Shown: positions 38,619-47,849 of the stretch, piece by piece
Position numbering within the stretch: position 1 is the first letter of the stretch
Layout of the letters: each line of letters opens with the position of its first letter
Assembly (NCBI RefSeq): GCF_013377785.1
Contig: NZ_JABXWT010000001.1
Location: 547,523-611,522 of the forward strand
Direction of reading: 5' to 3'
DNA length: 64,000 bases
Origin: Ruegeria haliotis
GTDB lineage: Bacteria; Pseudomonadota; Alphaproteobacteria; Rhodobacterales; Rhodobacteraceae
The notes under the pieces: model-generated
What the model was told of the DNA's origin: nothing
The model's database searches: none
What the model saw: only the letters and a program-made list of their open reading frames with translations
Translations under genes and position numbers: made by a program

Positions 38619-39428
38619 ATGGATGGCTCTGTTAAACTGGGAACGGGGGCGGCTGACGCCCCCTTCTACCTGGCTCAAAGCGACGAATGCGAAGTGTTCG
38701 CCGCGGCCTATACCAACAATCTGCCGGTCCTGTTGAAAGGACCGACAGGCTGCGGCAAGACCCGCTTTGTGGCCCACATGGCCGCCAGTCTTGGCCGCCC
38801 GCTTTATACCGTGGCCTGCCACGACGATCTGGCCGCCGCCGATCTTATCGGTCGCTACCTGTTGAAAGGTGGAGAGACCATCTGGGTTGATGGCCCGCTG
38901 ACCCGCGCAGTGCGCGAAGGTGCGATCTGTTACCTTGATGAGGTGGTCGAGGCCCGCAAAGACGTCACCGTCGTGCTGCACCCGTTGACTGATGACCGCC
39001 GTATGCTGCCAATTGATCGCACCGGCGAAGAGCTGGAAGCCGCGCCCGGCTTCATGCTGGTGGCCTCGTACAACCCTGGCTATCAAAATATCCTGAAAAC
39101 CCTGAAACCCTCGACCCGGCAACGCTTTATTTCGGTGGAATTCGATTTCCCGGCGCCCGAGATGGAGGCGCAGGTTGTCGCACAGGAGAGCGGTTTGCCG
39201 CTGGAACGCTGCAAGCCATTGGTTCGGCTGGCAGGTAAGCTGCGCGGCCTCAAGGGGCAGGATCTGGAAGAAGGCGTTTCCACCCGTCTGGTTGTCTATG
39301 CCGCGACGCTGATCGCACAAGGCATGTCCACCGACCGCGCCATTCTTGCCGCAATGATTGAACCTCTGACTGATGATGAGGACGTCAAACGCGGGCTCCT
39401 CGATCTTGTCACGGCTGTCTTTGGGTGA
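38619..39428 (+). CDS. norQ: NorQ, MoxR-type AAA+ ATPase
   Basis: I prefer ATG 38619 because GGAG lies 8 nt upstream; ATG 38613 and GTG 38610 are alternatives touching the norB stop. The 269-residue protein has Walker A LKGPTGCGKTR, Walker B AICYLDEVVEA and sensor NPGYQNILKTLKPSTRQRF. With NorD it inserts the non-haem iron FeB into NorB. Confidence 0.93.
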   Translation: MDGSVKLGTGAADAPFYLAQSDECEVFAAAYTNNLPVLLKGPTGCGKTRFVAHMAASLGRPLYTVACHDDLAAADLIGRYLLKGGETIWVDGPLTRAVREGAICYLDEVVEARKDVTVVLHPLTDDRRMLPIDRTGEELEAAPGFMLVASYNPGYQNILKTLKPSTRQRFISVEFDFPAPEMEAQVVAQESGLPLERCKPLVRLAGKLRGLKGQDLEEGVSTRLVVYAATLIAQGMSTDRAILAAMIEPLTDDEDVKRGLLDLVTAVFG

Positions 39429-39437
39429 GGCCGGCCA

Positions 39438-41360
39438 ATGGTCAAGATCGATTTTGAGCCATGGGAGCCCGAAGAAACGATCGGGAAACTGTGGCACACC
39501 CTTGCCAGTCGCCTTGATGCACCTGAGGTGCATGTTGGAGCCGCGGTCGACCTTTCTGAGGTCGCAGGGCGGCTGGCAGTCCTTTTCCGAGGACTTGGGG
39601 GTAGCCCGGGTGTTGAATTGCGCCCGGTCTCACCCGAGATTTCACGCCACCGCCTGAGCTGGCGCCGCCGTCTGGCGACCGAGGCAGAATTGCTGCCGCG
39701 CGCTTCGTTTGACGGTGAAATTCTGCGCCTGCCAGATCGGTTGGCGGTATTCCCCTCGCGCGAGGCCAACGGCGCGCTATATGTCTGGCTGGCCGCGGCC
39801 GCCGCCCATGCGGGAACGCGGACTGACGAGGATGATCCTTTACGCGCTGATCTGCGCGCTTTGTCCGCCGCACAAGATATGGTCGCAGCTACGCTGAATG
39901 ATGCCCCCGGCCTGCGCCCGCTCTATGCTGAGTTGTGCAAAGGTTTGCTGCATCAGCGCAATATCACGAATCTGCCACCTGTCGAGGCTGCGGTGGAAGA
40001 ACTGGTGCGTCGCATGCTGGGCGATCCCGAACCGCTTTCCCCGAAGGCTTTGCAGCTGCAGGAATTGGACGCTGACCTTATCGCGCCACGCGACTATCAG
40101 CATTTCCGCCCGGTTCCCCTGTGGCCGGAACTGCGCGCTGTAGGGTTTTCGGAGCACCACGAGGTCGAAAGCCGCGACACCGAAGGCCCGCCCGAAGAAT
40201 CGAGTGAGAAAACCCACCGCGCCCGCCGTCGCAAGTCCGATCAGGCCGAGCGTCAGGACAGCCTGATCCTGCATAAATTCGAGGCCATCCTCAGCTGGGC
40301 AGAGTTCCTGAATCTTAATCGCCGCGTAGACGATGACGACCCGGACAATGCCAAAAAAGCGGCTGATGATCAGGACGAGATCGGGTTGGGTCAGATCTCC
40401 AAGGCTCCGCCAACCAAACTGAAGCTTCACCTCGATCTCGCGCCAGAGGATGTGAACCGCGAACGTTTGTCGGGCCGCATTCTCTATCCCGAGTGGGACG
40501 TGCGCACGGGTGCTTACTTGCCCGATCACGTCAACGTCCTGACCTCGGATGCTGATATCCGCGAAGACGCCGCTGAGTTTGGCAAAGATCCCGCGACTGC
40601 CCGCCGCATTCGCGCCGTCAAACGCCAGTTCGAAGCGTTGCGCCCGGGTCGCGTCATGACCCGGGGCCATCTGGACGGCGATCAACTGGATATCGAGGCC
40701 GCAGTGCGTGCCGAAACCGACAGACAGGCCAGTGGTGTAAGCAATGAGCGTATCTGGATGCAATCCAGACCCGAAGCGCGCGATCTGGCTGTATCAATCT
40801 TGCTCGACGTCAGCCGTTCGACCGAAAGCGCAGTAACCGGCCGGGCCGTGATCGACATTGAACGCGAGGCGCTGGCCGCGTTGGCCTGGGGTCTGAACGC
40901 CTGTGGCGACGACTTTGCCATCCACGCATTCAGTTCGTTGAAACGCCAGCGGGTCTATATCCAGCGTTGCAAACGCTTCGACGAACCGATGGGGACATTG
41001 GTCGAACAACGCATCGCCTCGCTGCGCCCCGGGCACTATACCCGCCTTGGAGCGGCGATCCGGCATTGCTCGGCTGATTTGGCGGCTCAAACCCGTAAAC
41101 GTCGCCTGCTTTTGGTCATCACCGATGGCAAGCCCAACGATCTGGACCACTACGAAGGTCGTCATGGAATCGAGGACACCTGCATGGCCGTCCGCGAAGC
41201 CCGCCGCGCCGGGCAGTCGGTTTTTGGCGTCACCATCGACAAAACAGGCAAAAGTTGGTTTCCGCGCATGTTCGGGCAGGGTGGTTTCGCGGTCATCCCG
41301 GACCCACACCGCCTGACCATGGCTCTGCCACAGATCTATCGCCAACTGGTCGGAGCATGA
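39438..41360 (+). CDS. norD: NorD, VWA-domain protein for NO reductase activation
   Basis: The protein has 640 residues. An N-terminal helical region is followed by a charged central linker (~225-310) and a C-terminal von Willebrand A domain with MIDAS D-V-S-R-S (LLDVSRSTESAV), a TRLGAAIRH turn and ITDGKPNDLDHYEG. It pairs with NorQ in a chaperone complex. It overlaps norE by 4 bp (ATGA). Confidence 0.93.
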   Translation: MVKIDFEPWEPEETIGKLWHTLASRLDAPEVHVGAAVDLSEVAGRLAVLFRGLGGSPGVELRPVSPEISRHRLSWRRRLATEAELLPRASFDGEILRLPDRLAVFPSREANGALYVWLAAAAAHAGTRTDEDDPLRADLRALSAAQDMVAATLNDAPGLRPLYAELCKGLLHQRNITNLPPVEAAVEELVRRMLGDPEPLSPKALQLQELDADLIAPRDYQHFRPVPLWPELRAVGFSEHHEVESRDTEGPPEESSEKTHRARRRKSDQAERQDSLILHKFEAILSWAEFLNLNRRVDDDDPDNAKKAADDQDEIGLGQISKAPPTKLKLHLDLAPEDVNRERLSGRILYPEWDVRTGAYLPDHVNVLTSDADIREDAAEFGKDPATARRIRAVKRQFEALRPGRVMTRGHLDGDQLDIEAAVRAETDRQASGVSNERIWMQSRPEARDLAVSILLDVSRSTESAVTGRAVIDIEREALAALAWGLNACGDDFAIHAFSSLKRQRVYIQRCKRFDEPMGTLVEQRIASLRPGHYTRLGAAIRHCSADLAAQTRKRRLLLVITDGKPNDLDHYEGRHGIEDTCMAVREARRAGQSVFGVTIDKTGKSWFPRMFGQGGFAVIPDPHRLTMALPQIYRQLVGA

Positions 41361-41920
41361 GCGACGGTGGTGTACAGCCCGGAAGTCTTGTCGACGAGCT
41401 TCCCGGCGAATTGATGATGTGGGTGCTGATTATCAGCGAGTTGCTGGTATTCGGCGCAGGCCTCATCGCATTCATGGCTGTGCGCCTGACCGATCCAACC
41501 GGTTTTGCCGAGGCGCAATCCCATCTCTATAGAACAGGCGCCGCGTTCAATACTGCCGTGCTGGTCTCGTCTGGATATCTGGCAGCTCAGGCACTGCACT
41601 GGCGTCAAGCGGCCCGACGTGGGGCAGCACGGCTGGCGCTGATCGGCGCTGCGCTGTTGGGTGTCGTGTTCCTGATCATCAAGGGAACCGAATATGCGGG
41701 CAAGCTGGGGCAGGGCATCACCTATGAAACCCATCCGTTTTTTATGTTTTACTATCTGCTAACCGGGTTTCACGCCGCCCATGTTTTGGCTGGTGTCGGT
41801 ATCTTGCTACTGGTCGCCTGGCGCGATGATCCCCGTAACATCGAAGCGGGCGCACAGTTCTGGCACATGGTTGATCTGGTCTGGATCATGCTGTTTCCAG
41901 TGATCTATCTGCTAGGGTGA
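41357..41920 (+). CDS. norE: NorE, cytochrome c oxidase subunit III-like protein
   Basis: The start is ATG 41357 overlapping the norD stop (MSDGGVQPGSLVDELPGELMMW); the frame running to 41255 lies inside norD. The 187-residue protein has about five membrane helices and the COX3-like HPFFMFYYLLTGFHAAHVLAG segment. It is needed for full NO reductase activity or stability in Paracoccus. Confidence 0.9.
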   Translation: MSDGGVQPGSLVDELPGELMMWVLIISELLVFGAGLIAFMAVRLTDPTGFAEAQSHLYRTGAAFNTAVLVSSGYLAAQALHWRQAARRGAARLALIGAALLGVVFLIIKGTEYAGKLGQGITYETHPFFMFYYLLTGFHAAHVLAGVGILLLVAWRDDPRNIEAGAQFWHMVDLVWIMLFPVIYLLG

Positions 41921-41925
41921 TAGAC

Positions 41926-42201
41926 ATGAGGCCTGATCCACATTCGTTTAACATATCATCTGAACGACTTGTATTTGCGTGGCTTATTCTGCTGGCCTTC
42001 AGCTTTGCGTCAGCCGTGTTGACTATGCTGCCCGTTCCGTCCGCAGTTGGCGGTGGTGGCATTATGTTTCTGGCGCTCGTCAAGTCGCGTGTGATTTTGT
42101 CACGCTATCTGGGACTGGCCCAAAGCCCGGCCTGGCTGCGTGGTTTTACCATCGTTCTCACTGGATTCTCAGTGCTTGTTTTTGGCCTCTACCTGATCTG
42201 A
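41926..42201 (+). CDS. norF: NorF, small membrane protein
   Basis: I start at ATG 41926 (MRPDPHSFNISSERLVFAW), with AGGG eight nt upstream; GTG 41917 overlapping norE is an alternative. The 91-residue protein has three membrane segments, including the glycine-rich PSAVGGGGIMFLALVKSRVILSRYL-type helix (related to cytochrome oxidase subunit IV proteins). It ends norCBQDEF and lies before a strong terminator. Confidence 0.82.
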   Translation: MRPDPHSFNISSERLVFAWLILLAFSFASAVLTMLPVPSAVGGGGIMFLALVKSRVILSRYLGLAQSPAWLRGFTIVLTGFSVLVFGLYLI

Positions 42202-42236
42202 CGTTACAAAAAATACTTGTGCACCGTCAAAAAAAG

Positions 42237-42263
42237 ACCGCCGCGAAAAATGCGGCGGTTTTT
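42237..42263. terminator. bidirectional terminator between norF and hemA
   Basis: ACCGCCGC (42237-42244) pairs with GCGGCGGT (42252-42259) around GAAAAAT. It is followed by TTTTT on the plus strand and preceded by an A-tract that reads as T-run on the minus strand. It ends both the norCBQDEF and hemA transcripts. Confidence 0.9.
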
Positions 42264-42290
42264 AAGTTCAGGGCTTGCAATTGGGGGTCG

Positions 42291-43514
42291 TTATTGTGCG
42301 GCCATCGGCATCCGGGCGATCTGACAGCGCTGCCACAAGGCAGACAACGCACCGACCAGATGATCAATGTCTGCATCCGTGTGGACGGGTGAGGGGGTAA
42401 TGCGCAAACGCTCAGTGCCTTTGGGAACGGTGGGGTAGTTGATTGGCTGGATATAGATGCCGAATTCTTCCAGCAGCGTGTCCGAGATGAACTTGCATTT
42501 GACCGGATCACCTACCATCACCGGTATGATGTGGCTGGGGTTGGGCAAGTGCGGGATGCCTTCGGCGTCCAACCGGGCGCGGACTTGCGCCACGCGAGCC
42601 TTCTGAGTGTCGCGTTCGATATTCGACTGCTTCAGATGCTGGATTGATGCGGCAGCACCGGCGGCAATCGCTGGGGGCAGAGCAGTGGTAAAGATGAACC
42701 CGCTGGCAAAGCTGCGCACGAAATCGCACAGCGCGGCCGAGGCGGCGATGTAACCCCCGACAACGCCGAACGCTTTGCCCAGCGTGCCTTCAATGACAGT
42801 CAATCGATCCATCAGGCCTTCGCGTTCTGCAATACCTCCACCGCGTGGACCGTAAAGGCCAACGGCGTGCACCTCGTCCAGATAAGTCATGGCGCCGTAT
42901 TTGTCGGCCAGATCGCAAATCTCTTTGATCGGGGCGATGTCGCCATCCATCGAATAGACAGATTCAAAGGCGATCATCTTGGGCGCGTCTGGATCAGCGG
43001 CCGCCAGTTTTGCTTCGAGGTCTTCCAGATCATTGTGTTTCCAGATGACCTTTTGAGCCCGAGAATGGCGGATGCCTTCGATCATTGACGCATGGTTCAA
43101 TGCGTCCGAGAAAACGATCAGCCCGGGGATCTTGCCGGCAAGGGTGCCCAATGCAGCCCAGTTCGACACATAACCAGAGGTGAACAGCAACGCCGTCTCT
43201 TTTCCATGCAAATCGGCCAGTTCGGTTTCCAGCAGCACGTGATCATGTGTGGTGCCGGAAATGTTGCGTGTACCTCCGGCCCCTGCGCCACAGCGGTCCA
43301 GCGCATCATGCATGGCGCCGATGACCGCAGGGTGCTGACCCATGCCGAGGTAGTCATTGGAACACCAGATCCTGACATCTCGTTGTGTCGGCCCATCGGT
43401 TTGGCGTGCATTCGGGAAAGAACCGCAGCGTCTTTGCAGATCGATGAAAACGCGGTAGTTTCCCTCTTCCCGCAGTGCATCAAGGCTCTGGGTGAAATGT
43501 CGCTCGTAGTCCAT
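42291..43514 (-). CDS. hemA: 5-aminolevulinate synthase
   Basis: The start is ATG 43514 ([23 protein letters not shown]), the usual N-terminus; the frame extending to 43583 crosses the NNR box. The 407-residue PLP enzyme condenses glycine and succinyl-CoA to 5-aminolevulinate. PLP-binding Lys lies in [12 protein letters not shown] and the substrate motif in [11 protein letters not shown]. As the only haem-biosynthesis gene here, and driven by an NNR box, it probably raises haem supply for NirS, NorB and cytochromes. A housekeeping copy elsewhere is likely but unseen. Confidence 0.95.
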   Translation of the reverse strand: MDYERHFTQSLDALREEGNYRVFIDLQRRCGSFPNARQTDGPTQRDVRIWCSNDYLGMGQHPAVIGAMHDALDRCGAGAGGTRNISGTTHDHVLLETELADLHGKETALLFTSGYVSNWAALGTLAGKIPGLIVFSDALNHASMIEGIRHSRAQKVIWKHNDLEDLEAKLAAADPDAPKMIAFESVYSMDGDIAPIKEICDLADKYGAMTYLDEVHAVGLYGPRGGGIAEREGLMDRLTVIEGTLGKAFGVVGGYIAASAALCDFVRSFASGFIFTTALPPAIAAGAAASIQHLKQSNIERDTQKARVAQVRARLDAEGIPHLPNPSHIIPVMVGDPVKCKFISDTLLEEFGIYIQPINYPTVPKGTERLRITPSPVHTDADIDHLVGALSALWQRCQIARMPMAAQ

Positions 43515-43576
43515 CACGTGTACTCCCCGGAATACTGGCTCTGCGGCTAGATTAGGCTGTGGTGACCTGGTGCGAC

Positions 43577-43590
43577 ATGACAATAGTCAA
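43577..43590 (-). promoter_or_regulatory. NNR/DNR-type box upstream of hemA
   Basis: On the plus strand ATGACAATAGTCAA, i.e. TTGACTATTGTCAT on the minus strand, has one mismatch in the arms. It is centred 69.5 nt before the hemA ATG. It lies in the divergent spacer and could also act on the regulator gene, allowing autoregulation. Confidence 0.72.
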
Positions 43591-43696
43591 GTTGCGGTGC
43601 GGGAAAAGGCTGGTGCGCGCCGGGGCGCTTTGGCATAGCTATAGTTTGGGATGGATTTGTCGGATTTACAGGCCGACGGGCAGAGGGGATGCCTTT

Positions 43697-44389
43697 TTGG
43701 CACATGAAGTACAAAAATCGATTGCGCGGCAGTCTTTGCTGCTCAAGAGCTTGCCAGAGCAGCATGTAGGTACATTGCTGAGCCACGCGATCTGGCGGGT
43801 ATACGAACGCGGCGAGACGATATTCCTGCAAGAGGAAAAAGCACAGGCTGTTCACGTCGTTCTCGCGGGTTGGGTCAAGCTGTTCCGCATGTCGCCAAAC
43901 GGATCCGAGGCCGTCGTCAGCGTCTTTACCCGCGGCGAAAGCTTTGGTGAGGCTGTGGCCTTGCGCAACGTGCCTTATCCCGTCTCGGCCGAAGCGGTAT
44001 CCCCATGCGAGGTGATGCATATCCCGATACCGGTTCTGATTTCGTTGATGAAGGAAGATCCCGAGATTGGCATTTCGATCCTGGCAGCCACGTTCACCCA
44101 CCTGCATTCTTTGGTGGCGCAGCTGGAACAGCTCAAGGCGCAGACCGGTGCGCAGCGGGTTGCGGAATTCCTGCTTAATCTGTGTGATTGTGAGGCTGGC
44201 GACTGCGAGGTGGTGCTGCCTTATGACAAGATGCTGATCGCCGGGCGTTTGGGGATGAAACCCGAAAGCCTGAGCCGTGCCTTCACACGCCTCAAACCGA
44301 TCGGTGTGAAGATCAATCGCAATCATGCCGAAATTTCGGACATATCGGTTCTGCGGGATTATTCCGTAAGCGATCCGACGGAAACCTAA
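43697..44389 (+). CDS. nnr: Crp/Fnr-family regulator of the Nnr/Dnr type
   Basis: The frame is open from 43559, but homology-like sequence begins at HEVQKSIARQSLLLKSL. I therefore place the start at TTG 43697, with AGAGGGG eight nt upstream; an ATG at 43577 sits inside the NNR box. This gives 230 residues, the family length. It has a cNMP-binding-like beta roll (IFLQEEKAQAVHVVLAGWVKLFRMSPNG), a dimer helix, and a C-terminal winged HTH (MLIAGRLGMKPESLSRAFTRLK). The N-terminal FNR-type cysteines are missing, so it is not an oxygen-sensing FNR; NO sensing through haem is inferred from family and location. Confidence 0.82.
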   Translation: MAHEVQKSIARQSLLLKSLPEQHVGTLLSHAIWRVYERGETIFLQEEKAQAVHVVLAGWVKLFRMSPNGSEAVVSVFTRGESFGEAVALRNVPYPVSAEAVSPCEVMHIPIPVLISLMKEDPEIGISILAATFTHLHSLVAQLEQLKAQTGAQRVAEFLLNLCDCEAGDCEVVLPYDKMLIAGRLGMKPESLSRAFTRLKPIGVKINRNHAEISDISVLRDYSVSDPTET

Positions 44390-44473
44390 GTGAAGGGCAA
44401 GATGGTATACCTGAACGTGCCGGTTGACGGATCTCCCGTTACTGTTCGGTCTCATTAGAACGCGGGCGAAACC

Positions 44474-45877
44474 ATGGCCAGCCAGTCGTCGGGTAACGCA
44501 GTTTTTTTAAATGGCAGTTTGATGCGTCACGTGACGCGTATGTCGTTGACCACCAGTATTGGCCTGATGGCCATTTTTGCCGTCGACTTTGTCGATATGA
44601 TCTTCATTTCGATGCTCGGCAGCGACGCTCTGGCGGCAGCGGTTGGGTATGCCGGGACACTGCTGTTTTTCACCAATGCCATCAATATTGGCCTGTCGAT
44701 CTCAGCCGGGGCCCTTGTTGCGCGCGCGCTTGGCGCAGGCAGACCGGAGCAGGCGCGCCACTACGCATCGAGTGTGGCGGTACTGGGCCTGACAGTCGGG
44801 TTGGTCACGTCGGTTTTGGTTCTGTTGAACCTCAGCTTTCTGCTGTCCCTGTTGGGCGCTGAAGGAGAGGTTCTGAGGCTTGCCACCCGCTATGTGTCGA
44901 TCATTTTGCCGACCATGTGCGTCATGTCCATTGCCTTGGTCGCCATGGCGGTGTTGCGCGCCTACGGTGATGCGCGTCGGTCGATGATGGCAACGATCTA
45001 TGGTGGTGTCGTGAATGCCGTTCTGGATCCGATCCTGATCTTTGCCGTTGGGTTAGGACTGGACGGGGCGGCAATCGCCTCGGTTCTGGCGCGGTTGTGC
45101 ATGTTGGCAGCAGCGCTATGGCCTGCCTTGCGTATGCATCGCGGATTCGCCCGCCCTTCACTGAAACAGGTCGCGTTGGATTTGGGCCCGGTGCGTGCCA
45201 TTGCGGTTCCAGCGGTTTTGACAAATGTTGCCACGCCGATCGGGAACGCCATCGTGGTGCGCGAGATCGCTGAATATGGAACGGATGCAGTGGCAGGCAT
45301 GGCTGTGATCGGACGGCTACTGCCTGTCGCATTTTCGGTTATTTTTGCTCTGTCAGGCGCAATTGGACCCATCATCGGGCAGAATTTCGGAGCCGAAAGG
45401 TTTGACAGGGTACGCGAGGCTTTTTTGGCCGGGATCAAGTTCACGGCCATATATGTGCTTGGGATGGCAGCGATCCTGTTTTTACTGCGTGGTTCGATTG
45501 CGGATCTCTTCGTGGCACAGGGTGAAACCCGCGTGTTGATCTACCTGTTCTGCGGCCCACTGGCCTTGGCAGCCTTTTTCAATGGGGTCATCTTCGTTTC
45601 GAACGCCAGCTTTAACAATCTCGGGCATCCGGTTTATTCGACATGGATAAATTGGGGGCGCCACACAATTGGAACCTGGGTGTTCGCCTCTGTCGGGTCA
45701 ACTCTGGCGGGGGCATCGGGCGTTCTTTTGGGACAGGCATTTGGGGGCATTATCTTCGCGGCCATCAGTTGGGTATTGGTCGCGCGTGTCGTGTCCCGGT
45801 TGGAACGCGCACAGGCCATCGACCCGTTTGCGGAGCAGAACCGTCTTCAGTCATTGTTTGGACGCCGTGGGTGGTGA
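44474..45877 (+). CDS. MATE family multidrug/solute efflux transporter
   Basis: This 467-residue protein has 12 predicted membrane helices. Family features are VDMIFISMLGSDALAAAVGYAGTL near the N-terminus and the mirrored GIVNAVLDP/GADAVAGMAVIGRL-like segments. MATE proteins export cationic or toxic compounds with Na+ or H+. It lies 84 bp after the Nnr gene with no NNR box found. Its partner substrate is not indicated. Confidence 0.88.
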   Translation: MASQSSGNAVFLNGSLMRHVTRMSLTTSIGLMAIFAVDFVDMIFISMLGSDALAAAVGYAGTLLFFTNAINIGLSISAGALVARALGAGRPEQARHYASSVAVLGLTVGLVTSVLVLLNLSFLLSLLGAEGEVLRLATRYVSIILPTMCVMSIALVAMAVLRAYGDARRSMMATIYGGVVNAVLDPILIFAVGLGLDGAAIASVLARLCMLAAALWPALRMHRGFARPSLKQVALDLGPVRAIAVPAVLTNVATPIGNAIVVREIAEYGTDAVAGMAVIGRLLPVAFSVIFALSGAIGPIIGQNFGAERFDRVREAFLAGIKFTAIYVLGMAAILFLLRGSIADLFVAQGETRVLIYLFCGPLALAAFFNGVIFVSNASFNNLGHPVYSTWINWGRHTIGTWVFASVGSTLAGASGVLLGQAFGGIIFAAISWVLVARVVSRLERAQAIDPFAEQNRLQSLFGRRGW

Positions 45878-45883
45878 CAGGGG

Positions 45884-46981
45884 TTAGTTGCCCTGATTTC
45901 GCGCCTCAAGCCGTTCCAGATTAACGACCGTTGACAGCATCAGGCGGTCATGGCTCCAGTCATGGGTTTGCTGGATCGAGGCCGAGCCCACAGCCAGAAG
46001 GGCCGCAAACGTCAGCGTCAGGCCCAGAAACACAACGGGCAGGGGGGCCGACACTTGTGGTGCGTCCGTCAGTGCGATTACACGTTGGCGCAAGACCCGT
46101 TTGGCTTTACCGCCCGTCACCAGAGCCACGTTCAAGACACGCGGACGACCCATCGAGACGGTGCGCGCGCAATAGTCCAGAAGGCAGGCGGTGTATTCCC
46201 GGGCATTGATCCGTTTGCGGGCAACTACCGACTGGTCACAGGCCAATTCCCGCAACCGGTCGAACTGATACTTGAGCATCAGGTAGGCTGGATTCCAGAA
46301 CAACACCGGACGCAGGAGTTCAAAACCAATCTCCCATTCGACGTCACCGGCCCGGATATGCTGAAACTCGTGCGCCAATGCAAACCGCAGCTCGCGCGGG
46401 GTGTCCAGCAGGTGGCTGGGCAACACGACGTGGCGGCGGCGCAAGCCCCGGACAGCAAACGGGATGGTGATACGATCTGACAGGCGGATATCTACACAGG
46501 CAGAACGGCGCCAGAGAAAGCTGGAATTGACGGTCTTGCGGATGGCCACGGCATCACGGATGGCGCGGACCGCGAGCAGGCAGGCGACAAGTGTCAGGGC
46601 GATCAGTGTAATCGTCATCAGGGGATGTTGTCCCGACAGAACAAGATCGATCCATCTTTCACGTGTGTTCAGCAGAGCCTCGAACTGAGTTGCCGGCATG
46701 CCGATGTCGCCCCGAAGATAGGCGGCCACGGCAATATCGCCGAGGGCCACGGCCCGATCGGGCCATGCAAGGGCGGCAAGCGCTGAGACGCCCAGTGCCA
46801 GCAGGGGGCTGAACACGACGCAAATACAAAGCGCCTTGAGGGTGCGTAACTGCGCGACAAATCCGTAACGCAGTGATGTGCGGACCAAAACAGTACGTGC
46901 AACAAGCCAGATCACGGCGGACAGACCCAGCACGATGTTCATTTCCAGATAGGCGTCGAGAACCGGTTTAACCGCTGTCAT
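45884..46981 (-). CDS. M56 (BlaR1/MecR1-like) membrane metallopeptidase
   Basis: This 365-residue protein has N-terminal membrane segments and a cytoplasmic zinc peptidase motif HEFQH (FALAHEFQHIRAGDVEWE) with a downstream RELACDQSVV-type acidic ligand region. One more membrane helix follows (PLPVVFLGLTLTFAALLAVGSA). It lacks the large C-terminal penicillin-sensing domain of true BlaR1. It overlaps the BlaI-like gene by 14 bp, the normal sensor-repressor arrangement. The signal and target are unknown. Confidence 0.8.
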   Translation of the reverse strand: MTAVKPVLDAYLEMNIVLGLSAVIWLVARTVLVRTSLRYGFVAQLRTLKALCICVVFSPLLALGVSALAALAWPDRAVALGDIAVAAYLRGDIGMPATQFEALLNTRERWIDLVLSGQHPLMTITLIALTLVACLLAVRAIRDAVAIRKTVNSSFLWRRSACVDIRLSDRITIPFAVRGLRRRHVVLPSHLLDTPRELRFALAHEFQHIRAGDVEWEIGFELLRPVLFWNPAYLMLKYQFDRLRELACDQSVVARKRINAREYTACLLDYCARTVSMGRPRVLNVALVTGGKAKRVLRQRVIALTDAPQVSAPLPVVFLGLTLTFAALLAVGSASIQQTHDWSHDRLMLSTVVNLERLEARNQGN

Positions 46982-47381
46982 TTTGCAGTCTCCTTTCTAC
47001 CAGTGCCCGAATATCCTCAAGATCGGCTTCGCTCAGACCGGCATCGTCGACCAGACGCGCAACCAGCGTGGCAGGCGTGTCGTCGAACAAAGTGCGCGAC
47101 AAATTCTGCAGCGAACGTGCCTGATACCTGTCTTTTTCCAGAAGCGGCCGATAGATCAGGGTTTTGCCATCCTTACGGCTCTCGACAAAACCTTTATCGT
47201 CGAGGATGCGCAGGATGGTTGCACCCGATGTATAGGCCAGATTGCGTTCTGGCGGCAGGCAGTCCAGTACATCACGCACCGAGCCTTGTCCGATGGCCCA
47301 AAGCTCGTTCATGAACTCCAGTTCGACCTCGGTCAGCAGATTAGTCGTCTTTTTCTTACGCATCGGTCTCGGTGTCGCCAT
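46968..47381 (-). CDS. BlaI/MecI/CopY-family repressor
   Basis: This 137-residue protein has a winged helix in LTEVELEFMNELWAIGQGSVRDVLDCLPPERNLAYTSGATILRIL-type order (Penicillinase_R), followed by a dimer helix. Members are inactivated by cleavage by the M56 partner. There are only 48 bp between its start and the end of the glycerol operon upstream, so its promoter must lie in this space or be read through from glp. Confidence 0.85.
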   Translation of the reverse strand: MATPRPMRKKKTTNLLTEVELEFMNELWAIGQGSVRDVLDCLPPERNLAYTSGATILRILDDKGFVESRKDGKTLIYRPLLEKDRYQARSLQNLSRTLFDDTPATLVARLVDDAGLSEADLEDIRALVERRLQNDSG

Positions 47382-47429
47382 TTTTTAGTATGCCTGCCAG
47401 ACAAGCATCCTTTCGCGCTTTCTCAAAGC

Positions 47430-47849
47430 CTAAACTTTCCAGAACACAAAAATGCCCCAGCCGACGGACAGGAAAAGCGGTGTCCAGACCGGTTGTCCCA
47501 CGAGTCCGAGCCACGCCAGAAAGATGTAGACCGAACCCAGCAGGGTAATGAACAACCGATCACCCAAAGTTGTCGTCAGGCCCAGAACACCGCGCCGCTC
47601 GATCCCGTCGCGGTATTTAAATCCTTCCAGAACGCCGATCAGGGCCATGGCCGAGAAGATGCCAACAAAAATGGCCAGCGTTGCAGGTGTCCAGGCCATC
47701 CAGAAATCGGGCCACAGAGGGGCGGTCCAGGAGAACCCTTTTTCCTCTTGCTGGCCGACATTGCCCCATCCGGCCGCAGCTTGAGCTAGGGCCGAGGTGG
47801 GAACGAGGAGAGGGAGGGAGAGAAGGAGTTTGCGCATATCGAACCTCAT
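47430..47849 (-). CDS. DUF2160 membrane protein of glycerol ABC transporter
   Basis: This 139-residue protein has an N-terminal signal/anchor (MRFDMRKLLLSLPLLVPTSALA) and three hydrophobic segments. It matches the DUF2160 family always found with the GlpSTPQV glycerol importer. It overlaps the GlpQ permease gene by 4 bp. Its role in the transporter is not established. Confidence 0.8.
   Translation of the reverse strand: MRFDMRKLLLSLPLLVPTSALAQAAAGWGNVGQQEEKGFSWTAPLWPDFWMAWTPATLAIFVGIFSAMALIGVLEGFKYRDGIERRGVLGLTTTLGDRLFITLLGSVYIFLAWLGLVGQPVWTPLFLSVGWGIFVFWKV

Noticed and set aside
43559..43696. N-terminal extension of the Nnr-type regulator from 43559 or ATG 43577
   Set aside because: The extension would run through the NNR box, is unlike Crp/Fnr proteins, and makes the protein ~40 residues too long. 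The TTG at 43697 has a better ribosome site.
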